DNA from: Chrysomallon squamiferum
Taxonomy: Eukaryota > Mollusca > Gastropoda > Neomphalida > Peltospiridae
NCBI GenBank assembly: GCA_012295275.1
Contig: CM022677.1
Coordinates: 8,720,014-8,750,013, forward strand
DNA: 30,000 nucleotides
Direction of reading: 5' to 3'
The notes below the pieces were generated by a model. The model did not search any database. It saw only the letters and a program-made list of their open reading frames with translations, and was not told the origin of the DNA. A program made the position numbers and the translations under genes. This document shows positions 23,501-30,000 of the stretch, one piece after another. Within the stretch, counting starts at the first letter, position 1, and the number at the start of each line of letters is the position of its first letter.

Positions 23501-25988
23501 AGATAAAATTATTACTACTAATAACACTAATAATTGTAATACTAGTGTAATAATAGTGTAATAATAAAAAGGAAAGGAAGAAACAACAAAAGAAAAAGTT
23601 CTGTTATTTTTCGTCAAGTACACAATTATTTATTTACATTGCTCTATTTCAACACACACACACACACACACACATTATACAGAAGTTTTTGTTACTTGTA
23701 TTTCGAAATCCACCTCTTTGCCCCTGACCTCTTGCAAACCCTCTTCCTCTCGGTTGGACAAAGCCTGCATCTCCACCGGGCTTGAACCAGCCTCTTTGTG
23801 CCCCTCGCCCTCGCCGCATGCCAAACCCTCTCTGCATGCCTCGCCCACCTATCTGATCACCACCACGGCCTACAGCTGCCAAGTTCAGCCGTGCTTTGAT
23901 GTTACCACGCCCAAGCCTCTGCTGGAGATTTCGCTAGAAGAAATTAAAAGATGTTTTAAATCTCTTTTTCTTTCTCACACACACAAGAGAGAGAAGCAGA
24001 AAATGAATGAGAGCCTGAGAAAGTGAAAAAAATGAAAAAGAAGTGGAACCCGTTCACATTTTAGTATATAATGAAGAATATGTTTTGGTCTCACACAGTC
24101 ACATGCACACAAACCAAAAATAAAAACAAAGCAGACAATGGCATTAGAGAGAGAGATACTGAGAAGATATCAAGACAAAAAGAATAAAACATTTACCTTT
24201 TTGATTCTCATGGCTGCCACAACACCCAATCTGTTGCCCATTCCGTCATTATCACTGAGAGAGTTGGCTGAATTATTCATTCCTGGCCTATTTGCTAGCT
24301 GTTGTGCCAAGCGACGATTCTTGGCACTAGCCTGCTGCTGCTGTGCGATGTTGGAGCGAATGTTTTGTGGCGATGGTGCAGGCTGGGGTCTCGATTTCTG
24401 AATATTCGTGAATCTTGTTGGGTGGAAAGCAAAGAAGTTGCAAGTGTAAATATTCTGTGTTTGTTATTTCGGTTATTACAAGTCAGCCAATACTTACATG
24501 TACATGCATTAGCAACAAGCATTTCATCATTTCTTCAAATTGTAATCACATCCTTACTGATACATTTCTTAAATCATCATTCTCAATAAAAAAATTTTTT
24601 TTTTTTTTTTCAAAATATTTAATTTTTTCTTCTTCTAATGTTAAAACAAGATTTGGTCAGAATTTCCATTATAATATATAATAAAATATATTTATAAAAA
24701 CCATTATCAGGTATGACAAAGATTATTTTTTTTATCTTCCATTATTTTCTATTAACTGAAACTATTCCTTTATTTATTTATTTGTATTTTTTAATTTTTT
24801 TTGTTTTCTTTTCTGTTTTAGGAAGTATTATGTTTTTGTTTGTTTACAATGTCCACACAACTGACAATAAATTAAAACAGGTTTCGTGTTCTAAAGTATA
24901 CAACTAATGTTTCAATCAACATGCCACATAGTGAACTTTATGAATGCATGATGTAAGAAGAGAAATCCCTGACAAATTTTGTGAAGCACTCCCTTAACGA
25001 TTTTCATATTTTTGGCATGTATGGCAAACGAAGTCTTCGACAATTTTTGCAGAGCATTTCATCCCAGGCAGTTCACATATATGTTACTCTTTGTATCTGC
25101 TTTTGAAAGAACTGCAGTTCACAGTTAATCATTTTCTGGAGAAATCTCTGACAAATTTTGCGAAGCACTTCATAACAGTTTTTAAAAACATGTATAAATA
25201 TATATATATACATATATATATATATTGTTTTTTTTTAATTCAGCCTGTTTAGGAAGTTATATTTTCAGTTATTCAGAGCGTTTCAACTTATAATAATCAC
25301 TCTGTGAATCGAAACACTTTTTTTTTTTTTTATTTTCAAATTGTCTACAATGCAGTATTAAGAAAAACCTCCACTAAGGTTTTGTAAATAAAAAAAAAAA
25401 TAGATTATCTTTTTTCTCATATTTTTACTAATTCTTTGATTTCATAATTATCATAAGTTTGGAAATACAATTATCTTTGTTCTAAATTTTATTATTATTA
25501 TTTTTTTTATCTTATTTAGTAACAATTTCTTTCTTTCTTTCTTTTGATTCGGGAGTCTTCATCAATTTTTGCAGGGCATTTCATCTTCGCATTCATTCGA
25601 AATATGTACACTTGCACCTTCAAAAATGGTTTCTAGAAACCTCAATATACATTTTTTTTTAGGTTCAAAGACTCAATAAATATATGTATATATGACATGA
25701 ATGGAATCATAGCTTCCAAACTTCTGCATCCTATATAAGCAAAGGAAGCCAGAAATTTCCATTCTTATTGAGGAAAAATGACTGATTCAACAATCACATT
25801 ATATGATAACAGCCTTTTGTTTAATATATGGCGTTAGCCAATAGGTGGATGGCAGAGGTAAAACTGCTGGCCAATCAGTTTTCACCTCACAAGAATTAGC
25901 CAATGAGAGGCTTTCTTTCTCACCGGTCATTCAGAGACATCTTGGTAGTGCTTTTCAGCACAATCTTTGTGGGTACTGGTGTTGTCAT
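19107..25988 (-). CDS. CHTOP: CHTOP (chromatin target of PRMT1), six coding exons
   Basis: Coding exons on the minus strand: 25988-25924, 24413-24197, 23933-23696, 23244-23181, 22202-22113 and 19329-19107. All junctions use GT-AG and every split codon closes in frame (phases 2, 0, 1, 2, 2), giving 897 nt and about 298 residues; human CHTOP is 248. In order: an N-terminal K-S-T-T-K-M-S-L-N motif, an R-F-T-N / [15 protein letters not shown] block, a Q-R-L-G-(x)3-N-I-(x)-A-R-L block, a long Arg-Gly-rich region, and the paired L-D-x-x-L-x-x-Y-M C-terminus typical of the family. In other animals CHTOP is a nuclear protein methylated on RG-region arginines by PRMT1/PRMT5. It joins the TREX complex with DDX39B and THOC for mRNA export. 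The identification comes from remembered family sequence and was not searched. The 5' UTR, promoter and polyadenylation site are not fixed. Confidence 0.93.
19718..19802. repeat. (GA)n microsatellite in CHTOP intron 5
   Basis: About 42 pure GA units about 390 bp upstream (transcript sense, CT strand) of CHTOP exon 6. In the transcript this becomes a long CU tract before the last acceptor and could bind pyrimidine-tract proteins. Confidence 0.97.
20480..20534. repeat. (TAA)n microsatellite in CHTOP intron 5
   Basis: About 14 pure AAT units, then AATAACAATAACAA variants. Confidence 0.95.
21380..21462 (-). pseudogene. decayed copy of the CHTOP terminal exon inside intron 5
   Basis: The block matches the 3' half of exon 6 (about 19100-19205) in order and orientation. 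ACCCATCTCARCTTGGRTTA is shared with two changes, followed by a deletion. A second match then covers TTTAGAYAWACATTAGTCCA, close to the exon's TTTAGACATGTACTCTTCCA, and CAACTGGTT. Read on the minus strand it gives N-Q-L-D, then a stop, against N-Q-L-E-E in the real exon. The RG-coding half is missing and no strong acceptor precedes it. I read it as a dead tandem duplicate of the last exon. Confidence 0.75.
22113..22202 (-). CDS. CHTOP: CHTOP coding exon 5 with tandem NAGNAG acceptor
   Basis: A 90-nt exon encoding [20 protein letters not shown] and then [10 protein letters not shown]. The donor is TC|GTAAGC (phase 2). The acceptor follows a pyrimidine tract (TTTTTTCCTGTTGCACAG) and is immediately followed by CAG. 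Use of the second AG would start the exon at 22199 and delete one residue (S-R-G-Q becomes R-G-Q) with the frame kept. The FRGRGG and SRGR motifs are typical methyl-arginine sites. Confidence 0.9.
23181..23244 (-). CDS. CHTOP: CHTOP coding exon 4 (short RG exon)
   Basis: A 64-nt exon between TTATTCAG|GAGG and CTAG|GTAATT. It completes codon 174 and encodes [19 protein letters not shown]. The in-frame phase (1 in, 2 out) joins both neighbours without a stop. The RG-rich composition matches the family. It is too short to be found by ORF length and rests on splice signals, phase and composition. Confidence 0.85.
23696..23933 (-). CDS. CHTOP: CHTOP coding exon 3 (start of RG region)
   Basis: Residues 95-173. 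The acceptor is a strong TTTCTTCTAG. The exon reads [20 protein letters not shown], matching the CHTOP Q-R-L-G-x-x-N-I-x-A-R-L block, and then becomes Gly/Arg-rich ([15 protein letters not shown]). Two donors in the same phase are possible: ACAA|GTAACA (exon to 23696, used here) and AGAG|GTGGAT (exon to 23714). The second removes six codons. The RG repeats are the expected substrate region for arginine methyltransferases. Confidence 0.9.
24197..24413 (-). CDS. CHTOP: CHTOP coding exon 2
   Basis: Residues 22-94. It opens with F-T-N-I, continues through [20 protein letters not shown] and L-A-Q-Q-L-A-N-R-P, and ends V-V-A-A-M-R-I-K-K. The acceptor is CAACAAG and the donor AAG|GTAAAT (phase 0). 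The Q-rich, N-R-R-L-A-Q-Q stretch is the best-conserved part of the CHTOP N-terminal half. The middle ([12 protein letters not shown]) is low-complexity and looks lineage-specific. Confidence 0.93.
24960..25600. repeat. diverged repeat family in CHTOP intron 1 (four copies)
   Basis: Two close copies (from about 24960 and 25139, offset 179 bp) share GAGAAATCYCTGACAAATTT followed by TGYGAAGCACT. Two further copies (about 25029 and 25548) share AGTCTTC, then ACAATTTTTGCAGRGCATTT or its ATCAATTT variant, then CATC. All four carry a common ACAAWTTTTGYRRAGCAYT core. The spacing suggests old tandem duplication of a ~180-bp unit followed by divergence. Confidence 0.6.
25731..25904 (-). promoter_or_regulatory. 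triple CCAAT cluster with TATA-like box just inside CHTOP intron 1
   Basis: CCAAT pentamers on the plus strand lie at 25838, 25871 and 25900, spaced 33 and 29 bp, near three helical turns. Each sits in a good NF-Y context (TTAGCCAATAGG, TGGCCAATCAG, TTAGCCAATGAG). A TATATAAG lies at 25733, so on the minus strand three ATTGG boxes precede CTTATATAGG by about 100 bp. The block lies directly downstream of CHTOP coding exon 1. It could drive an internal sense transcript, an antisense transcript across exon 1, or act as an intronic enhancer. Confidence 0.4.
25924..25988 (-). CDS. CHTOP: CHTOP coding exon 1
   Basis: Residues 1-21 plus two bases of codon 22. It starts at an ATG with A at -3 (context ACAAAATGA) and reads [20 protein letters not shown] followed by D. 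This closely resembles the conserved start of vertebrate CHTOP ([16 protein letters not shown]). The donor is CG|GTGAGA, so codon 22 is completed as CGA (Arg) by exon 2. A TTTTAG preceded by a T-rich tract lies 14 nt upstream of the ATG. The mature 5' UTR is therefore probably spliced from an exon at higher coordinates, which I could not place. Confidence 0.92.
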
Positions 25989-26002
25989 TTTGTTTCCTGA
26001 TC

Positions 26003-27033
26003 TAAAACAAACAAATAAAAAAAAAATTAAAATAAGTGACTGAAAGAATGTAAAAAAAAAACCAAGAAACATTACCAATGAATCAGTAAAATAATCTTAG
26101 TTACTAAAAAACCTATAACTTTTTGTTGTGTAATAAAATTTTAAAAAAAGTACATATAAATTGTGATAATGAAATATTATATGTGCAAACAGTACAACTC
26201 ATTTACCAGAAATTTATAACTGATAAAGATTATCTTGTTGATCTAGAGGTCAGTCATTTTTACATTTAGATGTGCTTTTATTGCCAACAGCAATCTTTTT
26301 TTTTTTTTTTTAAATTTAATTTATACAAGTTATTTTGTTCAGTTTATTTTTATTTTAAAAAGCAATAAATGGATATCATTTAGCCTATAGGCAGAATCTG
26401 AACTTGGTGGGTTTCCCAAAACCCATTTTTGTTTAATAAAGTAGTCACTAGTAATTATTGGTGGTTCTTTCGTTTCATTTAAATAAAAAAATAAAAAAAA
26501 TAGTGTTTAACTGCTTTTATTAACTTTTCAGGGATAATTCAGTCGTATATATATATACATACATATTGTCTATTACTGACATTTCATCATGATAACGATA
26601 TTTATAATCAGTCTTACTCTAAAAGTCTTAGTCATAGTATATGATACATTGATGATAGTGTTCAAGCATTTTTTAATTATTATTATTCAGAACTTAATTC
26701 CAATCGTTTGCTGGTAGGCCATTAAAAATTACGTAATCGTATACACAGCTTTACTATTAAGAAACAGTTTAATAACCTATAAACACACATAAACCACAAC
26801 TATAACAAATAAATTACTAAAAATGATGTAAAAATGTTAATATTGATATTCATTTTATTGTTATCGATCTCAGGAATTTTACACGTAGCAACTAATTATT
26901 TTATAAGCAACTAAGCATTTAAATCTTATGTTCACATATTACAAGGATACATTACCGTCTTCTTTTAAGTTAAATATAAAACAATAATACAGTTTAAAAG
27001 TTTTTACACCTGCAACTTATAACACTAGATTTA
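26003..27033. promoter_or_regulatory. candidate divergent promoter region between CHTOP and the MNS1-like gene
   Basis: About 1 kb separates the CHTOP ATG (minus strand, 25988) from the candidate MATKSQ start (plus strand, 27034). The stretch is AT-rich, with A- and T-tracts, no repeat array and no ORF. It should contain the CHTOP 5' UTR exon and the transcription starts. The only site-like element seen is a perfect TTACGTAA palindrome at 26729-26736, a bZIP-type octamer. No TATA or GC box stood out. Confidence 0.35.
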
Positions 27034-27051
27034 ATGGCGACCAAATCCCAA
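27034..27051 (+). CDS. candidate first coding exon of the MNS1-like gene (MATKSQ)
   Basis: ATG-GCG-ACC-AAA-TCC-CAA followed by a plausible donor GTTAGA (G at +5). The exon ends in phase 0, as required by the exon at 28749, giving MATKSQ|ATIRSA with no stop. The intron would be about 1.7 kb. The start context is poor (T at -3). Short ORF starts occur by chance, so this is a proposal and not a call. Confidence 0.35.
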
Positions 27052-27216
27052 GTTAGAATGCTGCAAGGTCCGTTTATTTAACGTTTTAACCAGCAAAGAA
27101 CCAATATTAACATCATTCCATTATTATGTTATGGTTTACCTAGTGAAAAATGTAATTTAAAATAGTCTTACCTGATTTTAGAATTGTATTTACTAATGGC
27201 AATAACAACTACTGCT

Positions 27217-27218
27217 AC

Positions 27219-27265
<47 letters not shown>
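27217..27265. repeat. (TAA)n microsatellite
   Basis: About 16 AAT units in the proposed first intron of the MNS1-like gene. Confidence 0.95.
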
Positions 27266-27267
<2 letters not shown>

Positions 27268-27452
27268 CGGTATATTAGTAACTACTGTAAACTTGGCTTT
27301 TCATTAAATTTTTAAATAATTATATATTTATTTAGTCAAAGCTAATTAAATATATTTTCAGATTAGACGTTTTAACCGCAAAGGCATTGACAACGCTAAA
27401 TGACATTTAATTAATGACATTTCAGTATCGCTTAAGGGTAACCGATAACAGA

Positions 27453-27453
<1 letters not shown>

Positions 27454-27505
<52 letters not shown>
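27454..27505. repeat. (TAA)n microsatellite
   Basis: About 17 AAT units, 190 bp from the preceding one. A third poly-Tyr ORF on the minus strand is spurious. Confidence 0.95.
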
Positions 27506-27506
<1 letters not shown>

Positions 27507-28748
27507 GCAATAAATTAATATTCACTAATTTAAATAATAATAAAAATAATACCATGTTTTTAAACGGTTATTTTTTCTTTTGTTTCTTTAATATAAGGCA
27601 ATATCTGGAATGGGCTTCAAATCGTGAATCCGTATACACGTAACTGATTTTGTTTAGATAAACCTAATATTCGATTGTTGTGGTTAGTTAAGATGTTTAA
27701 CAACAACCGCTATTAAATTTTAAAAAAAAAAATTTCTTTCTTAAAAACATTGCTAGATAAATTCATTGCTCAAAAGAAAATTGATTAGAGATGGAGAAAA
27801 AATATAAATGAAGACCGCATTTTATATTTATTGATTCAGTTTTTCTATAAAGATTTACGAAACTGATTAACAAGCATTTAGTTCTGCTTGCTACGCTTTA
27901 TAACATACGAATGACAAAGTAACTTTTAACAGTCTACTAATATGGACGAGTTTAATTATTAGGGGAGCAATGTTTTTCGTATGAAAGCAATATTGAAATA
28001 TATTTTTAAAATAGAAACTAGATTCTACAATATGAATGTCTGTATCTTTTGCTTTCGATTTTTATACGTACTAACATTTAAAAAAATAAAATAAGTTTAA
28101 ATTTTATTCCCAATTATTACGTTTTGACCTTAACAACAAAGTGAACTCATCCATACCAACACAACAAACGGAAGCTGAATTTATGAAAGTAATATTCATT
28201 GAAATTTACCTGGCATAATCGCGTAAAGGAATATACAAATTACTGGTTTAAAAATGGCAAGTATATATTTCTTTTAACTAATTAGCAGAACATGCATTAT
28301 CAAGCTTGAACTCATTAAAATTAAAATATGAAAATAATTTCCTTCGATTTTTCTTTTGTCACTTTGAGTAAGCTCAGTAATACTAACTGTAACTTATCAC
28401 GTATACAGAATTATAGAATATTTTTGCACTGAATAAAAATCCATGCACTCATTTCAGTGTTTTATATGTTTTTTGCGTTGTAAACTTTAATGATAAATAA
28501 TGTGACATGTTCTCTATCAGGCTGACCGAGCAGTCAAGATAATTACAAGTTGGAGTTAAAGAAAATATTTATTTGATACTAATTTAGTAATTACTATTTA
28601 ATATTTTATTATTATTATTAATGCTATTTTAATATTATATACACACACACATACATACACAGACAGACAGTCAGACATACAGACACACAATACAACAAAC
28701 TTTCATTTTCTTTTTTCTTTTTATTATTATTATTATTATTTTTTTCAG

Positions 28749-28958
28749 GCAACCATAAGAAGTGCCTGTGTGGTTACCAAGATCATGGATCAGAATCGAA
28801 AAAATGAAGAAAAACTTGAAGACAAGCGTCGTGATCTTATACGAGCTAGGATGATTCAGTCCAACTTGGAGCGTGAAGACCGCATCATTGATAAACGTTT
28901 GTTACGTAGAAATCAACTGGAGGCAAAGGAAAGAGAAATGGAGGAATCTATTTTGAGA
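28749..28958 (+). CDS. MNS1: MNS1-like coiled-coil protein, internal/early exon
   Basis: A 70-codon exon between TTATTTTTTTCAG and AGA|GTATGT (phase 0). It begins A-T-I-R-S-A-C-V-V-T-K and continues M-D-Q-N-R-K-N-E-E-K-L-E-D-K-R-R. It then has DLIRARMIQSNLEREDRIID and K-R-L-L-R-R-N-Q-L-E-A-K-E-R-E, all charged helix with heptad character. MNS1 is a coiled-coil protein of sperm flagella and motile cilia, placed among microtubule inner proteins of axonemal doublets. The assignment rests mainly on exon 29947 and overall style. Other ciliary coiled-coil proteins (CFAP53-like, trichohyalin/plectin-homology) are alternatives. An in-exon ATG at 28785 could be the true start if the 5' part is UTR. 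Confidence 0.65.
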
Positions 28959-29037
28959 GTATGTTGAAACAACATTAATGTTTTTATACATTTTTGTTAT
29001 TTTTATTAGTTTTTCTTAAAAGGTGTGAATATTTTTT

Positions 29038-29127
29038 TTTTATTATTTTATTTTATTTTATTTTACTTTACTTTACTATACTATACTATACTATACTTTA
29101 CTTTACTTTACTTTATTATTATTATTT
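29038..29127. repeat. pentanucleotide array with switching unit (TTTTA, CTTTA, CTATA, CTTTA)
   Basis: Inside the intron between the exons at 28749 and 29356. Units change in blocks: TTTTA four times, CTTTA, CTATA four times, CTTTA again. This is the pattern left by point changes spreading within a slipping array. Confidence 0.9.
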
Positions 29128-29355
29128 TTTGTTTCTGTATTTGTTGTCAAACATCAAAATAGTAATATCAAGCTATCATCAAAAATGTCATGCCTACATA
29201 ATATTTATTTATTATATTTATTTAATTTCTTTTTTCTTCTATTTTTCTTATTATTTTTAAAATTTTATTTAAAAGAAAAATATTACCCTTAAATATAATG
29301 ACTCCAAAAGTAAAACAAAAAAAATAATTTTAATGAAATTGTTTGTTTACTCCAG

Positions 29356-29483
29356 GCTGAGAGGGACAGACTGATAAAATGTCAGCAACAAGAGCAGGAA
29401 GAGAATTTGGCAAGAGAACTCGCCAGAAAGAAAATGGAGGAACTGAGGAATGAGAAAACACGACAACAAATACGTGAAACTAG
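29356..29483 (+). CDS. MNS1: MNS1-like coiled-coil protein, next exon
   Basis: A 128-nt exon between TTTACTCCAG and CTAG|GTAAGT. It is phase 0 in and phase 2 out. It reads AERDRLIKCQQQEQEENLAR and then E-L-A-R-K-K-M-E-E-L-R-N-E-K-T-R-Q-Q-I-R-E-T. It is a continuous Glu/Lys/Arg/Gln-rich helix with no Pro or Gly. The phase matches the preceding exon and the following one, where AG+T makes Ser. Confidence 0.7.
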
Positions 29484-29946
29484 GTAAGTTTGATTTTATG
29501 TCTGTACAGGTTTAGGTAATTTGTACCTTCAAATCAGAGCTCCATTTCATTTTCAATTATTACTGTATTTATTAATATATTTTTTTTTATTAATTTATTT
29601 CTACTTCAGATCTATATTTAAAATTAAAAATAATTTAGAAATGAGTTATCACATGATTATTAATTATTATTTAAACATTTCTGTATATTTGAAACTTGTT
29701 TCTGAATATTAATTGAATATATAATAAAATTTGCTTATGTTAGTTTATTGTATTAGGTCTAAAATAATTTAAGAGAGTATATAATAAAATTAACTTATGT
29801 TAAGTTATTGTATTAAGTCTAAAATAATTTCAGTCTAATATAATTAAAAGCTTTTGACAATTATTGTTTTTCTACTATTGTTTCTATCTGAGTATAAATC
29901 TAGTAAATAATGTCAGTTATGTCAGTTTACTGTTCTGTGTTTTCAG

Positions 29947-30000
29947 TTTGGAGTTAAGAGAATTAGAGGCCAAACTGAAAGCTGCCTATGTTAACAAGGA
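29947..30000 (+). CDS. MNS1: MNS1-like coiled-coil protein, partial exon at window edge
   Basis: After the acceptor TGTTTTCAG the exon reads S-L-E-L-R-E-L-E-A-K-L-K-A-A-Y-V-N-K and is cut by the window end. The L-R-E-L-E-x-K-L-K-A-A-Y-x-N-K-E phrase is what I recall from vertebrate MNS1 and is the main reason for the symbol. The rest of the gene lies beyond position 30000. Confidence 0.65.

Noticed and set aside
24295-24589. Cys/Leu-rich ORFs overlapping CHTOP exon 2
   Set aside because: Other-frame or opposite-strand shadows of exon 2, whose own frame matches the CHTOP family.

Overview
The window reads as nuclear DNA from an AT-rich, intron-rich metazoan. The best-supported gene resembles animal CHTOP. 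Long introns, very long pure GA/CT microsatellites and large gene-poor stretches would suit a mollusc, and a cephalopod is my first guess. That taxonomic call is inference, because no lineage-specific marker was seen. No bacterial genes, CRISPR array, tRNA, rRNA or intact transposase was recognised.

Layout. Positions 1 to about 14,300 hold no convincing coding exon. They are filled with dinucleotide arrays, (AATCAT)n, (TTTA)n, a 'TAGTA'-type pentamer satellite with an 83-bp higher-order repeat, a long purine-rich strand, and an interspersed repeat present twice in opposite orientation (about 4271-4435 and 11290-11498). At 14,342-14,591 (minus strand) lies the first coding exon of a probable Rieske [2Fe-2S] domain protein. 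It stops at a clean donor just after the first cluster-binding box (C-x-H). A CCAAT-bearing, CpG-richer block at 16.2-16.4 kb may be its promoter and 5' UTR exon.

From 19,107 to 25,988 (minus strand) there is a complete coding gene for CHTOP (chromatin target of PRMT1, a TREX mRNA-export cofactor). I assembled it as six exons with matching phases, about 298 residues. It runs from an [20 protein letters not shown] start through several Arg-Gly-rich exons to the paired L-D-x-x-L-x-x-Y-M C-terminus. Its fifth intron carries a decayed, stop-containing copy of the terminal exon, and exon 5 has a tandem NAGNAG acceptor.

Head-to-head with CHTOP, on the plus strand, begins a coiled-coil protein that best resembles MNS1 (a sperm-flagellum/cilium axonemal protein). 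Three exons at 28,749-30,000 are clear and the gene runs off the window. A short candidate first exon (MATKSQ) sits about 1 kb from the CHTOP start, so the two genes may share a divergent promoter.

The three genes have no obvious functional link: Fe-S protein, mRNA export and ciliary coiled coil. The unusual content is mostly architectural: the relic duplicated exon, a diverged family of ~45-bp repeats in CHTOP intron 1, a triple-CCAAT cluster inside CHTOP, and the density and one-sided distribution of GA/CT arrays.
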